DNA of 64,000 nucleotides, taken from positions 992,001 through 1,056,000 of the forward strand of contig NZ_CP135435.1 in assembly GCF_032341175.1 (NCBI RefSeq), given 5' to 3'. A program made the translations under genes and the position numbers. This document shows, in pieces, positions 42,904 to 51,202 of this stretch. How positions within the stretch are numbered: the first letter of the stretch is position 1; every line of letters begins with the position of its first letter. The notes below the pieces were generated by a model. It had not been told where the DNA came from. It searched no databases and saw only the letters and a list, made by a program, of their open reading frames with translations. Source of the stretch: Bacillus sp. DTU_2020_1000418_1_SI_GHA_SEK_038. Lineage in GTDB: Bacteria > Bacillota > Bacilli > Bacillales > Cytobacillaceae.

Positions 42904-42941
42904 TTAACGACTATTTAACGACAATTAGAAATAGTCGAATA
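42904..42941. promoter_or_regulatory. Shared operator upstream of nhaC
   Basis: A 21-bp sequence at 42904-42924, two TTAACGAC words 11 bp apart, is identical to 45754-45774 before the enolase-family gene. Here it also forms one arm of an inverted repeat, CGACTATTT ... AAATAGTCG. The regulator encoded at 44.5-45.7 kb lies between the two sites and is the obvious candidate to bind them. Confidence 0.7.
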
Positions 42942-42983
42942 ATTAGTTATGTTTGGAAAAACGAAAAAAAGGGGAAATAACCG

Positions 42984-44408
42984 ATGCAAAAAAGGGAGAT
43001 GACTTTTGGCCTTGCCATTATACCGCTAGTGGTGATGATTGCGGTTATGGCAGTAGCTGTTATTGTACTTGAACAGGGACCGCATATTCCATTAATTGTT
43101 GGAACTTCTGTTGCAGCAATCGTAGCATGGCGCGCAGGTTATAAATGGAATGATATTGAAGAGGCGATGTACAAGGGGATTCGCCTCGCGCTTCCGGCAG
43201 TCGTAATCATTATGCTTGTGGGTCTGACAATTGGGGCTTGGATTGGCGGCGGAATAGTTGCGACAATGATTTATTACGGTTTAAAGATTATTACGCCATC
43301 ATTATTTCTTGTAGCTATCTGTGTGATTTGTTGTATCGTTTCACTGGCAATAGGAAGCTCCTGGTCAACCATGGGTACCATTGGAGTCGCGGGAATGGGA
43401 ATTGGATTAAGTATGGGAATTCCTGCTCCAATGATTGCGGGTGCGATCATTTCTGGTGCTTATTTTGGCGATAAAATGTCACCGCTTTCAGACACGACTA
43501 ACTTAGCAGCAGGTTTGACGGATACTGATTTATTTGTTCACATTAAACATATGTTTTACACAACTGTCCCTGGTATTATAATTGCATTAACAGCCTATGC
43601 GATTATAGGAAGAAAATTTGCAAATGGTGCAATGGATTCACAAAGTATTGAACAAACTATCCAGGTTCTGCAGGACAGCTTTGTCATTTCTCCATTCCTA
43701 TTAATAGTTCCTGTTCTGGTTATTGTGCTTGTAGCTAAAAAAGTCCCGGCGATACCTGCATTAATAATTGGTATTTTACTAGGATTCTTGGCGCAGATTT
43801 TCGTACAAGGCGGAAATGTTGCCGATGCGGTTGCTGCCTTACAAAGCGGATTTGTGATTGACACTGGCAATGAAATGGTAGACAACCTTTTTAACCGCGG
43901 TGGTTTGGATTCCATGATGTACACAGTTTCCATGACGATCGTAGCCATGACATTTGGGGGAATCTTAGAAAATACGGGCATGCTTGAAGCAATTGTAAAG
44001 CAAATTTTGAAACTAGCTAAGTCAGCAAAGAGCTTAGTAGCGTCAACTGTTGTATCTTGCTTTGCTACAAATGCGTCTTGTTCGGAGCAGTATATTTCAA
44101 TCGTTATTCCATCACGTATGTTTGCAAAAGCCTACCGGGATAAGGGACTTCATTCGAAAAACCTTTCACGTGCCCTTGAAGACGGCGGAACGCTAACTTC
44201 CGTGTTTATTCCATGGAATACTTGTGGGGTTTTCATTCTTGGAACGCTAGGTGTTCATACATTTGAATATGCTCCATACGCAATATTGAACTTTGTTGTG
44301 CCAATTCTTTCGATCATCTTTGCATTTACAGGCTTCTCTATTGTAAAACTAACTGATAAAGAAAAGCTTGAGCTTCAGAAAAAAGATGAGCTAGTAATGA
44401 AGGGGTAA
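42984..44408 (+). CDS. nhaC: NhaC-family Na+/H+ antiporter
   Basis: A 474-residue protein with about 12 spans. GAYFGDKMSPLSDTTNLAAG is the NhaC signature, and ATNASCSEQYISIVIPSRMFA lies in the second half. Usually exports sodium, but relatives also exchange amino or organic acids. Sharing an operator with an enolase/GNAT pair suggests a substrate transporter of the same regulon. GGGGA upstream of ATG. A bidirectional terminator follows. Confidence 0.88.
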   Translation: MQKREMTFGLAIIPLVVMIAVMAVAVIVLEQGPHIPLIVGTSVAAIVAWRAGYKWNDIEEAMYKGIRLALPAVVIIMLVGLTIGAWIGGGIVATMIYYGLKIITPSLFLVAICVICCIVSLAIGSSWSTMGTIGVAGMGIGLSMGIPAPMIAGAIISGAYFGDKMSPLSDTTNLAAGLTDTDLFVHIKHMFYTTVPGIIIALTAYAIIGRKFANGAMDSQSIEQTIQVLQDSFVISPFLLIVPVLVIVLVAKKVPAIPALIIGILLGFLAQIFVQGGNVADAVAALQSGFVIDTGNEMVDNLFNRGGLDSMMYTVSMTIVAMTFGGILENTGMLEAIVKQILKLAKSAKSLVASTVVSCFATNASCSEQYISIVIPSRMFAKAYRDKGLHSKNLSRALEDGGTLTSVFIPWNTCGVFILGTLGVHTFEYAPYAILNFVVPILSIIFAFTGFSIVKLTDKEKLELQKKDELVMKG

Positions 44409-44415
44409 TATGAAT

Positions 44416-44456
44416 AAAAAAAGGAAGGTTCCGTAATAAAGAACTTTCCTTTTTTC
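44416..44456. terminator. Bidirectional terminator between nhaC and regulator
   Basis: AAAGGAAGGTTC (44420-44431) and GAACTTTCCTTT (44441-44452) pair around CGTAATAAA, with A and T tracts outside. Confidence 0.88.
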
Positions 44457-44457
44457 C

Positions 44458-45717
44458 TTAAAAATAAATCGGGATATTCAGTTTATATAAGGAGCGCGGA
44501 CGACCCTGCTGATAGGTCATTTCCTCGCCGGCGATCTGAATGTATCCATGATCAGAAAGCTTTTTTATCATTCTTTCCGCTGTACGTCTTGTGACTTGAA
44601 GAAAATCTGCCAGATCAGCTGAAGTAAAATGATGACTGACCTTAGAAAATTCAATGATTTTCGAAAGATTAGCAGGACTTAATTTTGCATTTTGTGCGAT
44701 CAGATATAAATCAGGGTGATCATTTACGAGTTTTTGCCCTTTATTCATTTGTGGAAAAGGTCCTTGCAGTTCCTTTTTCTCCGTTAAAATATAGCAGCAG
44801 TGTTCACTCTCATTTTTCTCAGCAAAGCCTAATGCAATCATGGCGTTTTTTTCAGCTTCTTTCATGGTGGCACCATAGCCAAAGCCAACGGCACTTTTCA
44901 GAGTTTTTGAAAATAATCCATTGAGGTCATCTGGCTTCATAGACTCAATGTCCCCTCGGGTGCTGTATAAAATATACTGGGAATCATTTATTTGTTGAAC
45001 AGTAGCATAGATCTCATGTGCAAAAGCATCAAGATATTTCCTTTGTAGTTCATTAGGTAAATCAACTGAAATATAGCCGACAGCCACTTGGGAGGCTTGG
45101 CTTTTCACATATTCAGCTTTTGCCTTCGCATCTTGCAGACCGCGAATCAAGGCAGTCTTAGGATCAGCCATCCGAATGGCGGGAACGCCTTGAAGGATTA
45201 ATTGATCATAAACGGCGTGTACGCTTGTAATCGCTAAGTCGATTTCGCCTTGCATCCATAATAAGTGATGAAAGGAAACAAGCTGATCGAAATTATATGG
45301 TTCTTGTTGTAAAATATTCTCATAGTCTCTAACATGCAAGGGGCTTGTCTTAATATCAACCGCATCAAGGACATTTGAAACAATGGAAGCATCAAATAAA
45401 TCCATTGAAATGCGATTCAATGCAATATTTTTATGATATAATGCGGCAAGCAGGGTAGAGGCAATCGTCATTTCGTCCTGTGCCAAATAGAGGACAGGGA
45501 TTGGTAATTGATCATGATGTTTTTTTGAAAATAGGTATGGCAATGTCCCTGATAGGAAGACTACATCACAAGGCTTAATTTGCTTTATTAAATGCTCTGC
45601 TTCCTGTGGCTGTTGATAAATATAGCCTTCTAATTCAATATTTGAGACTTGATTCGAAACAGCTTGAATCCGTTCGAAAAATTCAGCTGAACCGATGACC
45701 GCTATTTTTGTTTGCAT
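44458..45717 (-). CDS. Transcriptional regulator with C-terminal HTH
   Basis: A 419-residue soluble protein. The N-terminal 130 residues (MQTKIAVIGSAEFFERI ... DVVFLSGTLPYLF) resemble a periplasmic-binding or PrpR_N-like sensor fold. The middle (AVGYISVDLPNELQRKYLDAFAHEI ... AVGFGYGATMKEAEKNAMIAL) recalls the degenerate nucleotide-cyclase-like domain of several regulators. The last 65 residues form a winged helix (FTSADLADFLQVTRRTAERMIKKLSDHGYI). It is divergent from the enolase-family gene and convergent with nhaC, whose promoters share a 21-bp site. I do not recognise a named family. Confidence 0.7.
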   Translation of the reverse strand: MQTKIAVIGSAEFFERIQAVSNQVSNIELEGYIYQQPQEAEHLIKQIKPCDVVFLSGTLPYLFSKKHHDQLPIPVLYLAQDEMTIASTLLAALYHKNIALNRISMDLFDASIVSNVLDAVDIKTSPLHVRDYENILQQEPYNFDQLVSFHHLLWMQGEIDLAITSVHAVYDQLILQGVPAIRMADPKTALIRGLQDAKAKAEYVKSQASQVAVGYISVDLPNELQRKYLDAFAHEIYATVQQINDSQYILYSTRGDIESMKPDDLNGLFSKTLKSAVGFGYGATMKEAEKNAMIALGFAEKNESEHCCYILTEKKELQGPFPQMNKGQKLVNDHPDLYLIAQNAKLSPANLSKIIEFSKVSHHFTSADLADFLQVTRRTAERMIKKLSDHGYIQIAGEEMTYQQGRPRSLYKLNIPIYF

Positions 45718-45753
45718 GTTTCACCTCTATAAGGGGAATTTTATTTTTAAAAA

Positions 45754-45774
45754 TTAACGACTATTTAACGACAA
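45754..45774. promoter_or_regulatory. Shared operator upstream of enolase-family gene
   Basis: Identical over 21 bp to 42904-42924, containing TTAACGAC twice, 11 bp apart. It lies between the divergent regulator and enolase-family genes, 36 and 47 bp from their starts, so it could control both. Confidence 0.7.
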
Positions 45775-45821
45775 CTATATCAAATTATTTGAAAATCTTA
45801 AACAAAAAAGGAGAAAAAATT

Positions 45822-46931
45822 ATGAAAATTACTGCTATCCATCTTCACGCAATTCATTTCCCGCTTCATGTACCATTTGTCGTCAGCTATCATTCTTACA
45901 ATGATATGCCTTCTGTTATTGTTAAGATTGAAACAGATGAAGGGATTGTCGGATATGGGGAAGGAGTTCCTGATGAGCATGTAACAGGAGAATCCTTGCA
46001 GGGGGTTTATGAAATCCTTAAGAATACATTAGCTCCAGTTCTTCTTGGTCAAAATCCAATGGAAATCGAGAAAATTCACGACATTATGAATAAATCAATT
46101 TATGGGGCACCAGCAGCTAAAGCTGCTATTGATATTGCCTGCTTTGATATTATGGGGAAGAAAATGCAGCAGCCGGTTTATCAGCTAATCGGCGGACGTT
46201 ATCATAATGAGTTCCCGATTACACATGTTTTAAGTATTGCAGAACCTGAGCTGATGGCTTCAGAAGCAGCAGCAATGCTAGATCAAGGATATCGTTCTTT
46301 TAAAATGAAGGTGGGAACTGATATTAGAAAGGATGTCGAGCGCATCCAAGCTGTTCGTGAAAAGGTTGGGGAAGAAATTGCGATTCGGGTTGATGTGAAT
46401 CAAGGCTGGAGAAATAGTGCCAACACTCTTGTCGCATTAAATCAATTGCGTGATTGCAATTTAGATTGGGTAGAACAGCCGGTTGTGGCTGATGATATAG
46501 ATGGAATGGTTGAAATAAATGCGAAAACAACAGTTCCTCTCATGATTGATGAAGGCTTAAAAGGACAGCGCGAAATGCTTGAGATCATCCAAAAGCGTGC
46601 AGCCCATAAAGTAAATATTAAATTGATGAAATGCGGCGGCATTTATCCTGCGGTCAAGCTTGCACATCAAGCAGAACTTGCTGGAATCGAGTGTCAAATT
46701 GGATCGATGGTCGAATCCTCAGTTGGGTCAGCAGCTGGCTTCCATGTTGCTTTTTCCAAAAAAGTGATTACTAGTGTTGAGCTTACAGGACCATTGAAAT
46801 TTTCAAAGGATATCGGCAATCTGCATTATGATGTACCATTTATCCGCTTAACGGAAAAAGCTGGATTAGGTGTGGATATTAATGAGGAAGTATTAAATGA
46901 ATTAACCGTCAGACAGGAAGTAGTTCGCTAA
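45822..46931 (+). CDS. Enolase-superfamily (MLE subgroup) epimerase/racemase
   Basis: A 369-residue enzyme. Catalytic Lys pair in FKMKVG, metal ligands Asp (RVDVNQGW), Glu (WVEQPV) and Asp (MIDEG), and the second catalytic Lys in VNIKLMKCGG mark the muconate-lactonizing-enzyme subgroup, which includes dipeptide epimerases and N-acylamino-acid racemases. ATG at 45822 follows AAAGGAG. The next gene, 17 bases on, is a GNAT acyltransferase; a GNAT plus N-succinylamino-acid racemase pairing is known for D- to L-amino-acid conversion, so that pathway is one possibility, dipeptide epimerase another. Confidence 0.8.
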   Translation: MKITAIHLHAIHFPLHVPFVVSYHSYNDMPSVIVKIETDEGIVGYGEGVPDEHVTGESLQGVYEILKNTLAPVLLGQNPMEIEKIHDIMNKSIYGAPAAKAAIDIACFDIMGKKMQQPVYQLIGGRYHNEFPITHVLSIAEPELMASEAAAMLDQGYRSFKMKVGTDIRKDVERIQAVREKVGEEIAIRVDVNQGWRNSANTLVALNQLRDCNLDWVEQPVVADDIDGMVEINAKTTVPLMIDEGLKGQREMLEIIQKRAAHKVNIKLMKCGGIYPAVKLAHQAELAGIECQIGSMVESSVGSAAGFHVAFSKKVITSVELTGPLKFSKDIGNLHYDVPFIRLTEKAGLGVDINEEVLNELTVRQEVVR

Positions 46932-46948
46932 GGAGTGGTATTTAGGTT

Positions 46949-47647
46949 ATGCATATTTATGAAGGAACGCTAATTAAAGATGGCGGAACGATTCCCTTTG
47001 TTGTCCAGCCTTTAACGATGGCGGATTTAGGGAGAATTTTGGAAGTGCAGGAGAAAGTGGTTTCACATCTAAATGGAAAAACTACACTTCAGCCGCTAAC
47101 TGAGGAAGAGTTTCAATATATTCTAGAAGGCAACGGAATGATGATTGGAGCATTTGTTGGTGGAGAGCTAATTGCTTTTCGTGCTTTATTGGTGCCTGTT
47201 ATGGATGAAGAGCACTTAGGGTTAGATATTGGTCTTGGTGAATCTGAGCTGCCAAAAGTTATTTATCAGGAAATCTCAAATGTTCTACCTGATTATCGCG
47301 GAAATCAGCTGCAGAAAACGTTGGCTGGGTTGATTATGAAGGAATTATCAAAGAATGATCATGGCTATAGGTATGTTTGCTGTACCGTAGCCCCATTCAA
47401 TATTCCAAGCTTAAAGGATAAATTCTCACAAGGCATGATGATCGCAGCATTGAAAGAGAAATATGGCGGCAGCTTACGTTATATTTTTGTGAAGGATTTA
47501 GGGGAAACTATTGAGCTTGATTGGAGCGAGAGCTTGTTTATTCCAATGGTGGATACAGCTGCACAGCAATCGAAGCTGGCTGAAGGCTGGAGAGGCATTC
47601 GGATGGAAGATCGGAATCGAGAACTGTGGGTGGAGTATAAACGTTAA
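46949..47647 (+). CDS. GNAT-family N-acyltransferase
   Basis: A 232-residue protein. The acyl-CoA-binding motif appears as VLPDYRGNQLQKTLAGLIM (the RGxxL/Q-x-L loop), preceded by the beta strand FVGGELIAFRALLVP. It lies 17 bases after the enolase-superfamily gene and is presumably in its operon. It may acylate an amino acid that the racemase then inverts. Acyl donor and acceptor are unknown. Confidence 0.75.
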   Translation: MHIYEGTLIKDGGTIPFVVQPLTMADLGRILEVQEKVVSHLNGKTTLQPLTEEEFQYILEGNGMMIGAFVGGELIAFRALLVPVMDEEHLGLDIGLGESELPKVIYQEISNVLPDYRGNQLQKTLAGLIMKELSKNDHGYRYVCCTVAPFNIPSLKDKFSQGMMIAALKEKYGGSLRYIFVKDLGETIELDWSESLFIPMVDTAAQQSKLAEGWRGIRMEDRNRELWVEYKR

Positions 47648-47788
47648 TTTAAGTCGTCCTTTTCGGGCTTGCCATTATTTTACCTGCCTGAAAAAATACT
47701 GCTTAGAGGACATACTAATTAGTAAAATCAATTTGCGAAATGAGGAATTTTTCGGTAGGATGGTAACGTAATGAAAGGAGAGAACGTT

Positions 47789-47974
47789 TTGGGAAGTCCG
47801 ATACAAGATAAAAATAACCAGGTGGTATTTTTAAAACAGCGATTAAATATGTTTCTTGATGTACTGGATGCTATTGAGCCAGAAGAGGCTGATATTGATG
47901 ATATTGACCGTCTAATCGAAATCATTGACGACATTGAATCGAAATGCCGCGAGTTTAATAATCGTGATAACTAA
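47789..47974 (+). CDS. SE1561-family small protein
   Basis: A 61-residue acidic helical protein (MGSPIQDKNNQVVFLKQRLN, then MFLDVLDAIEPEEADIDDIDRLIEIIDDIE), matching the small SE1561 family of bacilli and staphylococci. TTG at 47789 is preferred because AAAGGAGAG lies just upstream; an ATG at 47771 overlaps that site. Function unknown. A terminator follows the stop codon. Confidence 0.8.
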   Translation: MGSPIQDKNNQVVFLKQRLNMFLDVLDAIEPEEADIDDIDRLIEIIDDIESKCREFNNRDN

Positions 47975-47999
47975 GGAGCCATTTGGCTCTTTTTATTTT
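47975..47999 (+). terminator. Terminator after SE1561-family gene
   Basis: GGAGCC and GGCTCT pair around ATTT, followed by TTTTATTTT. Confidence 0.85.
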
Positions 48000-48009
48000 G
48001 CGTGAAGTT

Positions 48010-48165
48010 TCCTGTTTTTCATAAAAAGAATGGAAAAGAGGAAACAAAGGGATAGAAGACTCCAATTTTTCAAAAATAAAATTGAAAAGAGGAAACAAAG
48101 GGCTGGAAGACTCATAATTTTCGAATATAAAACTGAAAAGAGGAAACAAAGGGCGCTAATTTTCC
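48010..48165. repeat. Three-copy 51-bp tandem repeat
   Basis: GAAAAGAGGAAACAAAGGG starts at 48033, 48084 and 48135, steps of exactly 51 bp. The rest of each unit is A/T-rich (ATTTTTCAAAAATAAAA). It follows the SE1561 terminator. From 48166 to 48340, before fumarase, I see no gene; GGGGACGGGG at the end is the fumarase ribosome region. Confidence 0.88.
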
Positions 48166-48340
48166 CATCTTCCAAAAAGAAAACAAAAACTTGGAATCAT
48201 CCAACAGTGGGCACGTTTTCCTATAACAGATTAAAACCTTTATCTTTAAATACCTTCTGGATAGGAGTATAATATAGACGGCAATTATTATCATTTGATT
48301 GAAAAAATAGATATACTCGAAAAGGGGACGGGGAACGAGG

Positions 48341-49888
48341 ATGAATATCGAAAAGTTTCAAGAGAGTATGTATCAGCTGATTGTTGAAACATCAACAAGG
48401 CTTCCAAAAGACGTACGCCGTGCAATTCAGGCTGCGAAGGAAAACGAAAGTGCTGGAACTAGATCAGCCATGAGTTTAGCGACAATCACAAATAATATAA
48501 AAATGGCCGATGATAATGTTTCACCGATCTGTCAAGATACAGGTCTTCCAACCTTCAAAATCAAGACGCCTGTTGGGGCAAACCAGCTTGAAATGAAAGA
48601 AGCAATCAGAAATGCGATTGTACAAGCTACGAAGGATGGAAAGCTTCGCCCAAATTCAGTTGACTCGCTTACTGGGGATAATAGCGGGGACAATCTTGGA
48701 GCAGGCGTGCCAGTTATTAAATTTGATCAATGGGAAAATGACTATATTGATGCTCGCCTTATTTTAAAAGGGGGCGGCTGTGAAAATAAGAACATTCAAT
48801 ATAGCTTACCTTGTGAGCTTGAAGGACTTGGTCGTGCAGGCCGAGACCTGGATGGCATTCGTAAATGTATTATGCACTCTGTATACCAAGCACAAGGACA
48901 AGGCTGCAGCGCAGGCTTTATCGGCGTTGGTATTGGAGGGGACCGTTCTTCAGGCTATGACCTTGCTAAGGAACAGTTATTCCGATCAAACGATGATGTA
49001 AATCCGAATGAAGATCTTCGCAAGGTTGAAGAATATGTAATGGAAAATGCCAACAAGCTTGGAATCGGTACAATGGGATTTGGCGGGGAAACAACCCTTT
49101 TAGGCTGTAAAATTGGAGTAATGAACCGTATTCCTGCGAGCTTCTTCGTATCTGTAGCTTATAACTGTTGGGCATTCCGCCGTTTAGGTGTTGCTGTAAA
49201 TGCTGAAACAGGTGAAATCAACGAATGGATGTACCAAGGAGGCGAAAACATCGATTTCGCTGCAACTGAGGCTGAAAAAGAAACAGCGGCAGCTGCAGAG
49301 ACAAAAGCTGAAGTGATTACTTTACAAGCTCCAATTACAGAAGAACAAATTCGCAGCTTAAAAGTTGGAGACGTAGTTCAAATTAACGGCAGAATGTACA
49401 CAGGCCGTGACGCGATTCATCATCACTTAATGTCACACGATGCACCAGTTGATTTAAATGGCCAAGTTATTTACCACTGTGGTCCTGTCATGCTGAAGGA
49501 TACTGAAGGCAAATGGCATGTGAAGGCTGCTGGACCAACTACAAGTATTCGTGAGGAGCCTTACCAAGGAGACATTATGAAAAAATTTGGCATCCGCGCG
49601 GTTATCGGAAAAGGCGGAATGGGTCCGAAAACATTAGCAGCCCTTCAAGAGCATGGCGGTGTGTACTTAAACGCAATCGGCGGTGCGGCTCAGTACTATG
49701 CGGATTGTATTAAGGATGTTGAAGGCGTTGATTTGATGGAATTTGGTATTCCAGAAGCAATGTGGCATCTAAGGGTAGAAGGCTTTACTGCAGTAGTAAC
49801 GATGGATTCACACGGAAACAGCTTGCATGCTGATGTAGATAAATCTTCTTTAGAAAAATTAGCTCAATTTAAAGAGCGTGTATTTTAA
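48341..49888 (+). CDS. fumA: Class I (iron-sulfur) fumarate hydratase
   Basis: A 515-residue enzyme with both the alpha (ISPICQDTGLP-like VSPICQDTGLPTF; GGGCENKN) and beta (GPTTSIREEPYQ; GKGGMGPKT) segments of class I fumarases in one chain. The [4Fe-4S] Cys residues are expected in ICQDT, GGCENK-type and related motifs. It interconverts fumarate and malate. Bacillus usually relies on the iron-free class II enzyme, so this would be an alternative form. ATG follows a GGGGA..GAGG region; terminator after the stop. Confidence 0.9.
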   Translation: MNIEKFQESMYQLIVETSTRLPKDVRRAIQAAKENESAGTRSAMSLATITNNIKMADDNVSPICQDTGLPTFKIKTPVGANQLEMKEAIRNAIVQATKDGKLRPNSVDSLTGDNSGDNLGAGVPVIKFDQWENDYIDARLILKGGGCENKNIQYSLPCELEGLGRAGRDLDGIRKCIMHSVYQAQGQGCSAGFIGVGIGGDRSSGYDLAKEQLFRSNDDVNPNEDLRKVEEYVMENANKLGIGTMGFGGETTLLGCKIGVMNRIPASFFVSVAYNCWAFRRLGVAVNAETGEINEWMYQGGENIDFAATEAEKETAAAAETKAEVITLQAPITEEQIRSLKVGDVVQINGRMYTGRDAIHHHLMSHDAPVDLNGQVIYHCGPVMLKDTEGKWHVKAAGPTTSIREEPYQGDIMKKFGIRAVIGKGGMGPKTLAALQEHGGVYLNAIGGAAQYYADCIKDVEGVDLMEFGIPEAMWHLRVEGFTAVVTMDSHGNSLHADVDKSSLEKLAQFKERVF

Positions 49889-49893
49889 TATTG

Positions 49894-49930
49894 TACGGCT
49901 CTAGTCATTTACGTGGCTAGGGCTTTTTTT
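49894..49930 (+). terminator. Terminator after fumarase gene
   Basis: GGCTCTAG and CTAGGGCT pair with wobble around TCATTTACGTGG, then TTTTTTT. Confidence 0.8.
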
Positions 49931-50011
49931 ATGGAGTTTATTGGCATGGAATGGAGCGAATGTTTTTCCAAAACGGCACAAACAATAAGAAAAAATAGAG
50001 GAGGAGTGAGG

Positions 50012-50809
50012 ATGAAACTTTTTAAACATCTGATCATCCTAAGTGTCTTATTATTTGCTTTTTCGCCAACTGTTAATGCCAACTACGCCAATTCTCCGAT
50101 TCACTGGGGTTTTAAAAAAGGATCAAACGAACAGCCTGCCGATGCTGGCAAGGGATTAGATGATATGCTCGAAAGGCTGGGTGCTTACTATAAAGGGGAT
50201 ACAACTAAAAAAGAAATTTATTTAACTTTTGATAATGGCTATGAAAATGGCTATACGGAAAAAGTTTTAGATGTATTGAAGAAGGAAAAGGTTCCAGCAG
50301 CTTTTTTTATTACGGGGCATTATTTAAAAACTGCACCTGATCTAGTCAAACGAATGGCTAATGAAGGTCATATTATCGGCAACCACTCCTGGCATCATCC
50401 AGACATGACGACTATTAGTGATGGGAAAATTGCTAAGGAATTAGAAATGGTTCGTGAGGGAACGGAAAAGCTAACTGGGATTAAACATATGACGTACCTC
50501 CGTCCGCCTCGCGGAATTTTTAGCGAACGGACGATTGTAGTGGCTAAACAACATGGCTATACTCATGTTTTTTGGTCTTTAGCTTTTAAAGATTGGATTG
50601 TGGATCAGCAAAAAGGCTGGCAATATTCCTATGACAACATCATGAAACAAATTCATCCAGGAGCCATATTGTTGCTTCATACCGTTTCAAAGGACAATGC
50701 CGATGCATTGGAAAAAGCGATAGTGGATTTGAAAAAGAGGGGCTATACGTTTAAAAGCTTGGATGATTTGATGATGAGTAAGGGGGTTGAGGAGAGAATG
50801 CTTTACTGA
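50012..50809 (+). CDS. pdaA: Delta-lactam-biosynthetic de-N-acetylase PdaA
   Basis: A 265-residue polysaccharide deacetylase with a signal peptide (LFKHLIILSVLLFAFSP ... NA). LTFDNGYENGYT is the PdaA form of motif 1 (Asp-Asn rather than Asp-Asp), NHSWHHPDMT is motif 2, and YLRPPRGIFSE is motif 3. It removes acetyl groups during formation of muramic delta-lactam in the spore cortex, needed for germination. ATG at 50012 follows AGAGGAGG; a longer frame runs back to 49913 through the upstream terminator and is discarded. Confidence 0.93.
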   Translation: MKLFKHLIILSVLLFAFSPTVNANYANSPIHWGFKKGSNEQPADAGKGLDDMLERLGAYYKGDTTKKEIYLTFDNGYENGYTEKVLDVLKKEKVPAAFFITGHYLKTAPDLVKRMANEGHIIGNHSWHHPDMTTISDGKIAKELEMVREGTEKLTGIKHMTYLRPPRGIFSERTIVVAKQHGYTHVFWSLAFKDWIVDQQKGWQYSYDNIMKQIHPGAILLLHTVSKDNADALEKAIVDLKKRGYTFKSLDDLMMSKGVEERMLY

Positions 50810-50825
50810 AAAGGGGCTAGCAGAT

Positions 50826-51080
50826 TTATTAATGGAGTCGCTGATATAAAGCGAAAGTCGCCGATAAATCTGGAAAGTTGCTGATAAAATGAGAAAGTCG
50901 CCGATAAATCCAGGAAGTCGCTGATAAAATGAGAAAGTCGCCGATAAATCCAGGAAATCGCTGATATAATGGAAAAGTCGCCGATAAAACCAGGTAGTCG
51001 CTAATATAATGGTGGAACTGACCGATAAACAGCAGCACTGGCGGATATATTTGAAAAGTCGCGGATATCTCAATGAAAGT
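50826..51080. repeat. 20-bp tandem repeat array
   Basis: AGTCG-type cores lie at 50836, 50856, 50876, 50896, 50916, 50936, 50956, 50976, 50996, 51016 and 51036, exactly 20 bp apart, then at about 51057 and 51078. Alternating units are AGTCGCTGATAAAATGAGAA and AGTCGCCGATAAATCCAGGA, so the true unit is 40 bp. On the minus strand the core reads TTTATCGGCGACT, related to TATCGGTCAG in the array at 38.4 kb. Confidence 0.95.
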
Positions 51081-51100
51081 GGAGGATATGTTAAAAAATC

Positions 51101-51123
51101 AGACCCAATAATGGGTCTTTTTA
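51101..51123 (+). terminator. Terminator between pdaA and yfjP
   Basis: AGACCCA and TGGGTCT pair around ATAA, followed by TTTTTAT. It lies at the end of the repeat array that follows pdaA. Confidence 0.85.
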
Positions 51124-51202
51124 TGTTTCCAAGTACAGCTTTAGCTAAAGTATTACGAAAAATGCTATAATTACGGAAAAATGGTTAAAGGACGGATCAT
51201 TC

